Source: Paenibacillus polymyxa (GTDB taxonomy: Bacteria; Bacillota; Bacilli; Paenibacillales; Paenibacillaceae). From it: a stretch of 58,281 bases of DNA. Below the pieces are notes generated by a model that was not told the origin of the DNA, did no database searches, and saw nothing but the letters and a program-made list of their open reading frames with translations. This document shows positions 9,442 to 17,946 of this stretch, one piece after another. Each line of letters starts with the position of its first letter. Position 1 is the first letter of the stretch. Made by a program: the position numbers and the translations under genes. The stretch spans positions 1-58,281 of the forward strand of contig NZ_JAGGNR010000042.1 of assembly GCF_018614975.1 (NCBI RefSeq), read 5' to 3'.

Positions 9442-9520
9442 AAAGCTTAATGTCCCCCTACGTGTTTTGCAGCCGATGAACGGCAATACGTGCTGTTGGC
9501 TTCCGATGTAGAAATAAGGT

Positions 9521-9565
9521 GTGAAAATGGAAAGACACCGGCTAGGCGGTGTTTTTCCATTTCAC
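9521..9565 (-). terminator. Long hairpin terminator after fba
   Basis: A near-perfect inverted repeat: GTGAAA-TGGAAA-ACACCG pairs with CGGTGT-TTTCCA-TTTCAC around a six-base loop. It begins about 20 nt after the fba stop. T-rich arms on both sides could let it act on either strand. Confidence 0.75.
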
Positions 9566-9588
9566 AGTATGGAACTGGTAAAGATAAA

Positions 9589-10443
9589 TTACGCTTTGTT
9601 GTTAGAACCAAACTCGCGGATTTTACCTTTAACGGTTTCTTTAATTGCTTCACGGCCTGGTACGATGAATGTACGTGGATCGTAAGCGTCTGGTTTAGCT
9701 GCAAGCACTTCACGAACCACTCTTGCAAAAGCAATTTGGTTCTCTGTGTTTACATTGATTTTGGACGTACCCAGGGAAATGGCTTTGTCGATGTCGTGTT
9801 TAGGAATACCTGTACCACCGTGCAATACGAGTGGGACTTGTACCGCGTCACGAACTTCTTCCATTTCTTTGAAGCCCAGGTTAGGCTCGCCATGGTAAGG
9901 ACCGTGTACGGAACCAAGAGCTGGTGCCAATGTATCGATACCTGTTTCTTTAACGATACGGATACACTCGTTCAGGTCAGCGTACATGATACCGCCGATA
10001 ACGTCGTCTTCTTGTCCGCCTACAGTACCTACTTCAGCTTCTACAGAAACGCCTTTAGCGTGTGCATATTCAACAACTTTTTTAGTCATTTCGATGTTCT
10101 CATCGATAGAGTGGTGGGAACCGTCGATCATTACGGATGTGAATCCAGCGTCGATCGCTTCTTTACACTTGTCGAAGCTTGAACCGTGGTCCAGGTGAAT
10201 TGCAACTGGAACAGTGATTTTCATGTCGTGAATGAGTCCTTCTACCATTTTAACTACAGTGTAGAAGCCACCAATGTGACGTGCTGCGCCTTCGGATACA
10301 CCCAGGATTACCGGGGATTTCTCTTCTTCAGCAGCACCAAGAATCGCTTGAGTCCACTCAAGGTTATTGATGTTGTATTGACCAACTGCATATTTTCCTT
10401 CAAGTGCTTTGTTCAACATGTCTGTCATAGATACTAATGGCAT
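9589..10443 (-). CDS. fba: Class II fructose-1,6-bisphosphate aldolase
   Basis: The enzyme splits fructose 1,6-bisphosphate into glyceraldehyde 3-phosphate and dihydroxyacetone phosphate in glycolysis, using a zinc ion. The 284-aa protein shows the class II features: HLDHG (H83, D85, H86), the DGSHH segment (about 107-111), H178 and H206 in the GSVHGPYHG and LHGGTG regions, and NVNTE near the C-terminus. TAGGAGGATTG precedes the ATG. The transcript appears monocistronic, with an extended -10 promoter upstream and a hairpin terminator downstream. Confidence 0.96.
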   Translation of the reverse strand: MPLVSMTDMLNKALEGKYAVGQYNINNLEWTQAILGAAEEEKSPVILGVSEGAARHIGGFYTVVKMVEGLIHDMKITVPVAIHLDHGSSFDKCKEAIDAGFTSVMIDGSHHSIDENIEMTKKVVEYAHAKGVSVEAEVGTVGGQEDDVIGGIMYADLNECIRIVKETGIDTLAPALGSVHGPYHGEPNLGFKEMEEVRDAVQVPLVLHGGTGIPKHDIDKAISLGTSKINVNTENQIAFARVVREVLAAKPDAYDPRTFIVPGREAIKETVKGKIREFGSNNKA

Positions 10444-10508
10444 GGTTTCAATCCTCCTAGGGGTTTGGGTTGTGTCTATGGTTTTTAGCCGAAATCACAT
10501 ACGGGCTT

Positions 10509-10517
10509 ATTATACCA
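10509..10517 (-). promoter_or_regulatory. Extended -10 promoter of fba
   Basis: Minus strand TGGTATAAT, a perfect -10 with the TG of an extended element. No good -35 hexamer lies 16-18 nt upstream; a TTGACA sits only 10 nt away and cannot serve as its partner. Transcription would begin about 60 nt before fba. A CTGTGCT-GCAA-AGCACAG hairpin lies just upstream (10558-10577). Confidence 0.6.
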
Positions 10518-10679
10518 CATCCCATGTCAAATACTAAACAAGCATTTGCAAAAATGCTGTGCTTTGCAGCACAGTTTTCATAGACACCGCTTTATAACTT
10601 CCCCATTTCCAATATTCCCCGGATGAAGGAGTGAAATACCTCATTTTCCCACCAAGTACCTTCTATGTTCTCCACACGC

Positions 10680-10704
10680 AAAAAAATCCTGTATCAACAG
10701 GATT
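10680..10704 (-). terminator. Terminator of spo0F
   Basis: AATCCTG-TTGAT-ACAGGATT then a run of seven T residues on the minus strand, immediately after the spo0F stop codon. Confidence 0.85.
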
Positions 10705-11090
10705 CAGCTGCATTTATTGGCAGTACCATTGCGAAGTTGCATATTCACAGCCACTCGCATCTCGTCGATATCAAATGGTTTTGTAAAGTGCATGAGCGCT
10801 CCGAGATCCGTGGCTTCCTTAATCATGTCCAGTTCACCATAGGCGGTCATCATGATCACCTTGATATCTGGATCAATTTCTTTAATATGCTTCAGGATTT
10901 CCAGGCCGTCCATCCCAGGAATCTTCATATCGAGTAGTACCAGATCAGGCTTGTCATTGTTCACAATTTCCAGGGCGATCTTGCCGTTGGGTGCTTGAAA
11001 CGTGTTATATCCTTCACTTCCAAACACTTCCATTAACAAGATTCGAATACCATTTTGGTCATCAACAATCAAAACTTTTTTATCTTCCAC
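10704..11090 (-). CDS. spo0F: Sporulation phosphorelay response regulator Spo0F
   Basis: Spo0F takes phosphate from the sporulation sensor kinases and passes it through Spo0B to Spo0A. The 128-residue protein is a lone receiver domain with the acidic pair D10/D11, phosphoacceptor D54, T82 and K104 in place, and no output domain. The start is GTG at 11090, with AGGAGG seven bases upstream. Its position between fba and pyrG is as in B. subtilis. A sigma-H promoter lies about 70 nt upstream. The histidine kinase at 37147-39486 could be one of its donors; that is inference. Confidence 0.95.
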   Translation of the reverse strand: MEDKKVLIVDDQNGIRILLMEVFGSEGYNTFQAPNGKIALEIVNNDKPDLVLLDMKIPGMDGLEILKHIKEIDPDIKVIMMTAYGELDMIKEATDLGALMHFTKPFDIDEMRVAVNMQLRNGTANKCS

Positions 11091-11164
11091 TCTCTAACCT
11101 CCTAAAATTAGGAAAGCATGTGCACCTTCGAATCTGGATAACTATCCCATAGTCGTCATGATAA

Positions 11165-11193
11165 GTATTCTACCTCTTCCATTAAAATCCTGC
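11165..11193 (-). promoter_or_regulatory. Sigma-H promoter of spo0F
   Basis: Minus strand GCAGGATTT (11185-11193), 11 nt, GTAGAATAC (11165-11173). The -35 matches RNAGGAWWW completely and the -10 matches RNNGAATWW at all but the last base. The B. subtilis spo0F gene is likewise under sigma-H. Confidence 0.75.
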
Positions 11194-11237
11194 TACCTTC
11201 ATAAAATGACAAAACGCATTTCGAACTACTTTTACGC

Positions 11238-11285
11238 AAAAAAAAGGATGTTCAGGCATCCGCTATGGTTGCCAGGAACATCCCC
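11238..11285 (-). terminator. Terminator of pyrG
   Basis: GGATGTTCCTGGCAACC pairs with GGATGCC-TGAACATCC (minus strand), followed by eight T residues, about 35 nt after the pyrG stop. Confidence 0.85.
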
Positions 11286-11317
11286 AATATCTATTACGTT
11301 AACACTAAAACCATGTA

Positions 11318-12922
11318 TTACTTCTGCGCATTCTCCAGAGAAGCTTTTACAAACTCACGGAACAATGGTTGCGGACGGTTCGGACGGGAAGTGAATTCCG
11401 GATGGAATTGCACCGCCAGGAACCATGGGTGTCCTGGAAGTTCTACGATCTCAACCAGACGTCCATCCGGAGATGTACCTGAGATAACCAGTCCTGCTTT
11501 TTCGATCGCTTCACGGTATTCATTGTTGAACTCATACCGGTGACGGTGTCTCTCATACACCAGCTCGTCATCATAACAAGCCATCGCCAAAGAACCTTCC
11601 TGAAGCTTACAAGGATACAGACCCAGACGCATCGTGCCACCCAGATTCTCGATATCTTTTTGCTCAGGCAACAGATCGATCACAGGGAATTCCGTAGCCG
11701 GATTAATCTCTGAGCTGTTCGCACCATTCAAACCAACGATGGAACGTGCATACTCAATAACGGAAACCTGCATACCCAGGCAAATACCGAAGAACGGAAT
11801 TTGTTTCTCACGAGCATAACGGATTGCCGATACTTTACCTTCAATACCACGATCTCCGAATCCACCAGGAACAAGGATACCGCCAATACCATGTAACAGG
11901 TCGCCTACATTCTCATCCGTAATATCTTCAGAAGGAACCCAGCGGATTTTCACATCGGCATTGGATGCAAATCCTGCATGAGACAACGACTCAACAACAC
12001 TCAGGTAAGCATCATGCAACGCTACATATTTACCAACAATAGCGATCTCAACCGTATGCTTCAACTTGTTGATCCGGTCAACCAGCCCTTCCCACTCGCT
12101 CATATCCGGTGCAGGAGTAGTCAGTTTCAGGTGATTTACCACGATCTCATCCAAGCCTTCTTCACGCAGGTTCAGAGGTACTTGATACAAGGTGTCTGCA
12201 TCACGACATTCAACCACGGCATTCTCATCAATGTCGCAGAAGAGAGCGATCTTGGCCTTCATGTCTTTAGACAATTCATACTCCGTACGGCATACAATCA
12301 CATTCGGTTGAATACCGATGCTGCGTAATTCCTTAACACTATGTTGCGTTGGTTTTGTTTTCACTTCACCAGCTGCTTTGATATAAGGAATAAGTGTTAC
12401 GTGGATGTACATCACATTGTCGCGACCTACATCACTCTTGATTTGACGGATAGCTTCCAGGAAAGGCAAACTCTCAATGTCGCCCACCGTTCCGCCAATT
12501 TCCGTAATAACCACATCCGAACCCGCTTCACGTCCAGCGCGGAATACACGCTCTTTGATCTCGTTCGTAATGTGTGGAATAACTTGTACCGTTCCGCCCA
12601 GATATTCCCCGCGCCGCTCTTTGCTGATGACGGAAGAGTATACTTTACCAGTCGTGACGTTGCTGTTTTTGGAGAGATTGATATCAATAAAACGTTCATA
12701 GTGGCCAAGGTCCAGATCCGTTTCCGCGCCATCATCCGTTACAAAAACCTCGCCGTGTTGATAAGGACTCATTGTTCCCGGGTCGATGTTAATATATGGA
12801 TCAAATTTCTGGATCGTTACCTTAAGCCCTCTGTTTTTCAGCAATCTGCCCAGAGAAGCAGCCGTAATCCCTTTGCCCAGGGAGGACACAACTCCGCCCG
12901 TCACGAAAATATACTTTGTCAC
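11318..12922 (-). CDS. pyrG: CTP synthase
   Basis: PyrG makes CTP from UTP, ATP and glutamine. The 534-aa protein has the N-terminal synthetase domain (about 1-266; GVVSSLGKG P-loop at 10-18) and a C-terminal class I glutaminase with the nucleophile cysteine in FFGICLGMQ (about 378-386) and the HPE triad segment in VQFHPEF. The start is GTG, with AGGAGG about 10 nt upstream. Expression is predicted to follow CTP through the leader described at 13220-13329. Confidence 0.96.
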   Translation of the reverse strand: MTKYIFVTGGVVSSLGKGITAASLGRLLKNRGLKVTIQKFDPYINIDPGTMSPYQHGEVFVTDDGAETDLDLGHYERFIDINLSKNSNVTTGKVYSSVISKERRGEYLGGTVQVIPHITNEIKERVFRAGREAGSDVVITEIGGTVGDIESLPFLEAIRQIKSDVGRDNVMYIHVTLIPYIKAAGEVKTKPTQHSVKELRSIGIQPNVIVCRTEYELSKDMKAKIALFCDIDENAVVECRDADTLYQVPLNLREEGLDEIVVNHLKLTTPAPDMSEWEGLVDRINKLKHTVEIAIVGKYVALHDAYLSVVESLSHAGFASNADVKIRWVPSEDITDENVGDLLHGIGGILVPGGFGDRGIEGKVSAIRYAREKQIPFFGICLGMQVSVIEYARSIVGLNGANSSEINPATEFPVIDLLPEQKDIENLGGTMRLGLYPCKLQEGSLAMACYDDELVYERHRHRYEFNNEYREAIEKAGLVISGTSPDGRLVEIVELPGHPWFLAVQFHPEFTSRPNRPQPLFREFVKASLENAQK

Positions 12923-13005
12923 TGTTATTTACCCTCCTAATATAAGTACAGAAATTCAGGCGATATATGGTGTTATCGTAACCTGTTTCCCAGGTAATCA
13001 TCGTT

Positions 13006-13051
13006 AAAAAGAGCAATGGCAGAAATTCCCTGCATCTGCGAACTGCTCTTT
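13006..13051 (-). terminator. Second hairpin in the pyrG leader
   Basis: Minus strand AAAGAGCA and TGCTCTTTTT arms enclose a loop of about 28 nt, followed by T residues. It lies about 240 nt downstream of the predicted pyrG start point and 85 nt before the gene. It could be a further attenuator or a processing structure. The large loop makes it weaker than the upstream one. Confidence 0.4.
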
Positions 13052-13219
13052 CTGCGAAGACGGTTTAAATACACGTTGTTCTAAAGCAAAAAATGGTGCG
13101 AATATTCCGGTAGCCTTCATTCCATTTCGTGTTTTTGATATACAAAAACGGGCCACGAAACGTTGGCCGGGAGCATACGGAAAAGAAATCGTTTTGCAAA
13201 ATTATGCCTCTAAAAATAC

Positions 13220-13249
13220 AAAAAAAAGTACTCCCGCAGGACGGGGCAC
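13220..13249 (-). promoter_or_regulatory. pyrG leader attenuator (CTP-responsive)
   Basis: A compact terminator: GTGCCCCG pairs with CGGG-A-GTAC (one bulge, five-base loop), followed by eight T residues (13220-13227). The transcript from the promoter just upstream begins with GGGC. In B. subtilis, low CTP causes repeated G addition at that start, and the poly-G tail pairs with a pyrimidine-rich 5' arm to block termination. The C-rich 5' arm here is a fitting partner. The mechanism is transferred from B. subtilis; promoter, start and hairpin are seen directly. Confidence 0.7.
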
Positions 13250-13300
13250 CTTCTATAAAAAACATAAATATATTGTCGCTCATTCATAAGCCCATGCAAT

Positions 13301-13329
13301 AGTTTACCCGTTACCCCGTCTGCTGTCAA
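13301..13329 (-). promoter_or_regulatory. pyrG promoter initiating at GGGC
   Basis: Minus strand TTGACA (13324-13329), 17 nt, TAAACT (13301-13306), then seven bases and GGGC (13293-13290) as the predicted first transcribed bases. The perfect -35, ideal spacing and GGGC start match the B. subtilis pyrG arrangement. Confidence 0.8.
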
Positions 13330-13376
13330 GGCTGACTATTCCGGGGAAACGAGTAAATTATAGACGTCAAAAATGA

Positions 13377-13943
13377 CTACCGATTATCAGAATCGTCGTC
13401 AAATTCATCCTCGTTTTCGGACTCTTCTTCGTCTTCTTCGAGGTCTTCATCTTCCAGATCGTCATCTTCAACCAGCACTTCTTCTTCACTGTCTTCTTCG
13501 TCAAAGATGTCGTCTTCGTCTTCATCTTCTTCGTCTTCTTCTTCGTCTTTATCCGTGCTGTCGAAGTCTTCATCGCTGTTATAGCTGTCTTCTTCACCGA
13601 AGTCTTCATCTTCCAGATCATCGTCTTCATCGTTGATGATACGCGGACGCTTCGCACCCGTCATGGAATCTTCTGTTCCAGCTACCGGATACCAGCGCTT
13701 CAAGCCCCACAGACTTGTACCGACGCAAGCAAAACGGCCATCGATATTAATCTCGGTATATAGCTGGGCGATAAACTCGTTGATTTCTTCATCAGTCATT
13801 CCGCGCTGCTTCGCTACCTCATTCATCAAGTCACGATAGTAATACGGCGTATTAGCCGCTTTCAGCACCATAAAGGCAAGGTCCACCAAAGGGATCTCTT
13901 TTACCTTTTCTTTATCAATTTTTAAATTGAGCGAGGTACTCAC
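13377..13943 (-). CDS. rpoE: RNA polymerase delta subunit
   Basis: RpoE (delta) is a Gram-positive RNA polymerase subunit that displaces nucleic acids and raises initiation specificity and recycling. The N-terminal part (about 1-85) is the winged HARE-type domain, and the rest (about 95-188) is an almost purely Asp/Glu tail that mimics nucleic acid. An in-frame GTG at 13952 touches the AGAGGAA ribosome-binding site. The GTG at 13943 has proper spacing, so I chose it (188 aa). It lies between pyrG and argS as in B. subtilis, with a subtilase gene inserted on the other strand. Confidence 0.92.
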   Translation of the reverse strand: MSTSLNLKIDKEKVKEIPLVDLAFMVLKAANTPYYYRDLMNEVAKQRGMTDEEINEFIAQLYTEINIDGRFACVGTSLWGLKRWYPVAGTEDSMTGAKRPRIINDEDDDLEDEDFGEEDSYNSDEDFDSTDKDEEEDEEDEDEDDIFDEEDSEEEVLVEDDDLEDEDLEEDEEESENEDEFDDDSDNR

Positions 13944-14177
13944 TGCAGACACTTCCTCTCACACAAAATTCACTTTTTAACCCCTACGAACTGGACTGTT
14001 ACGTATAACATATCCATTAACAAACCTAAGTAAAACCTATTTAGCGTTAAAAAGCAAGTTTTTATGTACGGATGTGACGCAAATGCGGAGAGCAGCAACA
14101 ATATGTCCATATATTCAACGTGAAGTGACATCGAACCCACAGGAATATCCTCTTTGTCAAAGAGACAACTCCATAAT

Positions 14178-14203
14178 AAAAAAGACGGAGTCCCCTCCGC
14201 CTT
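14178..14203 (-). terminator. Isolated terminator-like hairpin
   Basis: Minus strand GGCGGAGGGGACTCCGTC followed by six T residues, 235 nt upstream of rpoE. No minus-strand gene ends here: the next one upstream, argS, has its own terminator at about 15750. It could be an attenuator in an rpoE leader or a stop for antisense transcription of the subtilase. Confidence 0.45.
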
Positions 14204-14293
14204 CTGACTGTATACCCTTGGAGGATTACTCCTCACCAGGTTCCCCGCAAGAGCCCTCTAGCTCTCCATCCATCATATGTCCCTGCGCCCGTT

Positions 14294-14322
14294 TTGACAC
14301 GAAGAGAATGTGTTTTTGTAAA
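14294..14322 (+). promoter_or_regulatory. Probable promoter of the subtilase gene
   Basis: TTGACA (14294-14299), 17 nt, TGTAAA (14317-14322). The -35 is perfect and the -10 matches four of six. It lies about 80 nt upstream of the subtilase start. Confidence 0.5.
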
Positions 14323-14404
14323 AAAAGGGCAAGTTCCCCATGCGGCGGGATGAGCGCATTCATAGAATACCTCAGCATGTTCATCCCGAAGGGGGCTGCC
14401 CATT

Positions 14405-15559
14405 ATGGACTATACTGGTTTATTGCATCAATTGATTGACGGAATGCGACGCCCTGAACCAGCACAGGGAGGGCGATATTTGATCCGATTTGCCAAACCG
14501 CAGCAGTACGAGGCTTGTCTCGTAGAATTGTCCCGAATGCGGAATGAATTCACCGACCTTGGGGCTGTCCGTTCCTCGCGACTGGCTCGTTCCATTATCG
14601 CTCCAGTCCAACACCCGGAGGACCTATATCGCTATGGGGATGAAATTACGATTGAAGCAGACATACCTATCTCCCTTCATGCCACCGCACTCCACAGCAA
14701 ACCGAGCAATGCTCAAGGCATACCCTGGGGAGTGAAGCAGATTCGGGCGCCCAAAGTATGGTCTGTGTCTACCGGACATCGGATTAAAATCGGTGTGATT
14801 GATACAGGTGCTGATTATCACCATCCTGATCTTCGTTATTCCCTGGCACGCGGAATCAATCTGTTAAACCGCAGCCTGCTTCCTCATGATGATAACGGAC
14901 ACGGTACCCACATTGCAGGGACCATCGCCGCAGCAAACAGCACCGCAGGCATGATTGGTGTAGCTCCACGCTCCCTGATCTATCCGGTGAAAGCATTTGA
15001 CCACAACGGATCGGCTTATGTATCCGACATTGTACTTGGCATAGACTGGTGTGTACGCAACAAGGTCGACATCATCAATATGAGCTTTGGCATGAAAACA
15101 CGCAGCAAGGCGCTTCTTGACGTTGTCAATCGTGCATACCATGCTGGAATCGTTATCGTTGCTTCGTCAGGAAATGACGGCAAACGCCGTAGTATTGATT
15201 ACCCTGCACGGTATCCCCAGACCATATCTGTTGGAGCGACCGACAAAAACAGACGCATTGCGTCCTTCAGCAATCGTGGCGCATATGTGGATGTCTATGC
15301 CCCCGGTGATAAGATCGTCTCCTCCTGGGTACAAGGCAAGCATCACGAGATGAGTGGCACCTCCATGGCGACGTCCCATGTGAGTGGCGCTATCGCCTTA
15401 CTGCTTTCAAAACATCCGGGGTTATCCCCCAGCGAAATCAAGACACTCGTCAAACGTGCTACGATCCCGCTGCGCGCCCGCAAGACCACCACCGCAAAAA
15501 GTAAGGTGCGCGGTGGTGAGATTGATGCCCTGAAGCTAATGCAGGAGGGCGGGGAGTGA
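14405..15559 (+). CDS. Subtilisin-family (S8) serine protease without signal peptide
   Basis: The 384-residue protein carries the full S8 catalytic triad: D133 in GVIDTGAD, H166 in NGHGTH, S320 in SGTSMA, with oxyanion N257 in SSGNDG. Residues 1-110 form a prodomain-like N-terminal region, including an RYLIRFA strand. The N-terminus is polar and no signal peptide is visible, so the enzyme may act inside the cell or leave by a non-classical route; intracellular subtilisins are a possible relative. GAAGGGGG precedes the ATG. It is flanked by housekeeping genes on the opposite strand and looks like an independent insertion between rpoE and argS. Confidence 0.85.
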   Translation: MDYTGLLHQLIDGMRRPEPAQGGRYLIRFAKPQQYEACLVELSRMRNEFTDLGAVRSSRLARSIIAPVQHPEDLYRYGDEITIEADIPISLHATALHSKPSNAQGIPWGVKQIRAPKVWSVSTGHRIKIGVIDTGADYHHPDLRYSLARGINLLNRSLLPHDDNGHGTHIAGTIAAANSTAGMIGVAPRSLIYPVKAFDHNGSAYVSDIVLGIDWCVRNKVDIINMSFGMKTRSKALLDVVNRAYHAGIVIVASSGNDGKRRSIDYPARYPQTISVGATDKNRRIASFSNRGAYVDVYAPGDKIVSSWVQGKHHEMSGTSMATSHVSGAIALLLSKHPGLSPSEIKTLVKRATIPLRARKTTTAKSKVRGGEIDALKLMQEGGE

Positions 15560-15749
15560 GCCAGCTCTGCCAGCCGTCAGCAGAACTTGATTGAGGCTCG
15601 TGGCGAAACGCAATAGCCCGGCCCAGGCAGTACGCACGAGGGAGTATTACGTAGCGGCTGAGACTCTAGGTTACGCCCTCTGTGATGTCAGAGCAGGCTA
15701 GTGTACCTTGGACCAGGCATTCGTTTTCTTCAGCTCCCGGTACACAACA
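15560..15749. other. Spacer without recognisable content
   Basis: About 190 bases between the subtilase stop and the shared terminator. No frame with a ribosome-binding site and no long inverted repeat is visible on either strand. Confidence 0.4.
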
Positions 15750-15804
15750 AAAAAAGTCTCCATGTACCACGTTGAAGACACTCAACGTGGACATGGAGAC
15801 TTTT
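15750..15804. terminator. Bidirectional terminator between the subtilase gene and argS
   Basis: A very long hairpin: AAAAAGTCTCCATGT + ACCACGTTGA pairs with TCAACGTGG + ACATGGAGACTTTTT around a six-base loop. With A and T runs at the two ends, it can end transcription from both converging genes. Confidence 0.9.
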
Positions 15805-15844
15805 TGCCTTTAGGCAGAGCGGCGGCAGGCCGCGAGCCTGGAAT

Positions 15845-17524
15845 TTACATTTTGTCAGGAGCGGTTACGCCTACCAGACGAAGCGCTGTTGCGATAACGG
15901 TACGCACAGCACCGATCAGTGCCAGACGTGCTTGAGTTTGCTGCGCGTCTTCCGTAATGACACGTTCTGCACGGTAGTAGCTGTGGAATAGGGATGCCAG
16001 CTCGTATACATAACGGATGATACGATGAGGCGCATATCCTGTTGCTGCTGCCGAGATTTCCTCAGGCAGCTCTCCCATTTTGCGGAGAAGGTCATACTCG
16101 TGCTCTGTTGTCAGCTTGGACAGGTCAATCTGTGCCAGTGGCAGCAGTTCAATACCTTGTTCTTCAGCCTGACGATATACGCTGCATACACGTGCATGCG
16201 CGTATTGTACGTAGAATACCGGATTCTCATTGGATGTCGAAATGGCAAGGTCCATGTCAAAGTCCAGGTGGGAGTCCATGCTGCGCATTGTGAAGAAGTA
16301 ACGGATGGCATCAATGCCGACTTCATCCATCAGATCTTCCATCGTTACAGCTTTACCTGTACGCTTGGACATCTTCACTTTTTCACCGTTCTGGAACAAG
16401 CTCACCATCTGTGCAATCAAGACCACCAGTTTCTCAGGGTCATTACCCAGTGCTTGCATCGCCGCTTTCATCCGTGGAATATATCCATGGTGATCGGCAC
16501 CCCAGATGTTGATCATCGTGTCGTATCCACGAGCATATTTGTCGCGGTGATAAGCAATATCTGGCGTAAGGTAAGTATACGTGCCATCGTTCTTGATCAA
16601 TACACGTTCTTTGTCGTCACCATACTGCATCGTTTTCAACCAAGTTGCTCCATCTTGCTCATAGATCTCATTGCGGTCACGTAATTCATCAAGCACTCGC
16701 AGAACTTCTCCGTTGTCGTACAGGGAAGTTTCGCTGAACCAGATGTCAAAGTTAACACGGAAGCGATTCAAGTCACGTTTGATCTTGTCCAGTTCCTTCT
16801 CCAGACCAAAGTCACGGAAATAAGCCGCGCGGTCACCCGGATGCATGGACAGCAATTCGTCACCCTTTTCAGCAACAAGCTGCTTGGCAAATCCTTTAAT
16901 ATCTTCACCGTGATAACCGTCTTCCGGCATCTCAGCCTCCTGACCCAGCTCTTGCAGATAACGAGCTTCAATGGAACGAGCCAGATTAAACACCTGATTA
17001 CCTGCATCATTAATGTAGTATTCACGGGTAACATCATATCCTGCGTAGTCAAGGATGTTACATAGTGCATCACCTACAGCCGCTCCACGGGCATGGCCCA
17101 GATGCAAACTGCCTGTCGGGTTGGCGCTGACAAACTCCATCTCGACTTTGCGCCCTTCTCCGATGTTAATTCTTCCGTAATCTTCACCCTGCTCCTGCAC
17201 AAGCGCAAGTACTGGGTAAAGGTAACTCTTGTCCAATTTGAAGTTAATGAATCCTGGACCCGCAATCTCAGCCTTCTCGATTCCGGCTTCAGCCAGATTC
17301 AGATTGGCAATGATCTCTTCAGCAATCTGACGCGGATTGCGCTTGGCAATCTTGGTCAGCTGCATGGCAGCATTGGTCGCCAAGTCTCCGTGTGTCTTCT
17401 CACGCGGCACTTCCAATGTGATGGCTGGCAATTCGTCCTGCGTAACAATTCCGGCCGCCACAATGGCGTTGCCGATGGCCGTACTTACCCGTTCGTTAAT
17501 CGTATCTAGTGGATTACGTGTCAT
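15845..17524 (-). CDS. argS: Arginyl-tRNA synthetase
   Basis: ArgS (559 aa) charges tRNA-Arg. It has the N-terminal additional domain (Add1, about 1-115), the class I HIGH-type signature HLGH (about 140-143) in ANPTGSLHLGHARGA, a KMSKR-type loop (KMSKRTGKAV) and the C-terminal DALR anticodon-binding domain ending near LVGVTAPDKM. Its ATG overlaps the stop of the upstream ywiB-like gene by four bases (ATGA), indicating translational coupling. Gene pair and order match B. subtilis. Confidence 0.97.
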   Translation of the reverse strand: MTRNPLDTINERVSTAIGNAIVAAGIVTQDELPAITLEVPREKTHGDLATNAAMQLTKIAKRNPRQIAEEIIANLNLAEAGIEKAEIAGPGFINFKLDKSYLYPVLALVQEQGEDYGRINIGEGRKVEMEFVSANPTGSLHLGHARGAAVGDALCNILDYAGYDVTREYYINDAGNQVFNLARSIEARYLQELGQEAEMPEDGYHGEDIKGFAKQLVAEKGDELLSMHPGDRAAYFRDFGLEKELDKIKRDLNRFRVNFDIWFSETSLYDNGEVLRVLDELRDRNEIYEQDGATWLKTMQYGDDKERVLIKNDGTYTYLTPDIAYHRDKYARGYDTMINIWGADHHGYIPRMKAAMQALGNDPEKLVVLIAQMVSLFQNGEKVKMSKRTGKAVTMEDLMDEVGIDAIRYFFTMRSMDSHLDFDMDLAISTSNENPVFYVQYAHARVCSVYRQAEEQGIELLPLAQIDLSKLTTEHEYDLLRKMGELPEEISAAATGYAPHRIIRYVYELASLFHSYYRAERVITEDAQQTQARLALIGAVRTVIATALRLVGVTAPDKM

Positions 17525-17946
17525 GAAATTGGTTCCTCCTGTATATGCAAACTAATCGCGAAATGTCCGGATTCTTCATCAAAGCGGTAAAAGTCGTAGC
17601 TCCACGCTGCGCGTGCGCTCAATCCCTGAATAGAAAGTTCCAGCTTTTGTGTATGCGTGGACAGGGCAAACGACATGTATGGTGATCGATAGAAACCAGG
17701 AAGCTTCCGATTCAATTCAAAAGTCTGCTCCGATTCCACCTCACCATGACGCATAATCTTGATGGATTGTCCGCCCAGCTTCAATGTTGTACGGGTTGTA
17801 CCCCCCTCAGGTCCAACCTGCGGTTCTTCATAACGAACATAAAGAACGGACCCTTTTAACACCGCTTCACCCTGCATTTCCTGCAGCACATCTTCACCTT
17901 CATAACGGCTGTGCAGCCGGATGTGTACCGGTCGCATGTTCGACAT
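17521..17946 (-). CDS. ywiB: DUF1934 family protein (YwiB-like)
   Basis: A 141-residue protein predicted to be mostly beta-strand, consistent with the DUF1934 small beta-barrel family. The sequence has alternating polar and hydrophobic strands and no membrane segment. It sits directly upstream of argS with an ATGA overlap, as YwiB does in B. subtilis. Function is unknown; coupling to argS is the only clue. Confidence 0.8.
   Translation of the reverse strand: MSNMRPVHIRLHSRYEGEDVLQEMQGEAVLKGSVLYVRYEEPQVGPEGGTTRTTLKLGGQSIKIMRHGEVESEQTFELNRKLPGFYRSPYMSFALSTHTQKLELSIQGLSARAAWSYDFYRFDEESGHFAISLHIQEEPIS

Noticed and set aside
9490..10182. 230-codon open frame on the plus strand opposite fba
   Set aside because: Fully antisense to fba, cysteine- and phenylalanine-rich shadow translation, no ribosome-binding site.
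10515..10530. TTGACA as the -35 of the fba promoter
   Set aside because: It lies only 10 bases from the -10, too close for a sigma-A promoter; the TG-extended -10 is the better explanation.
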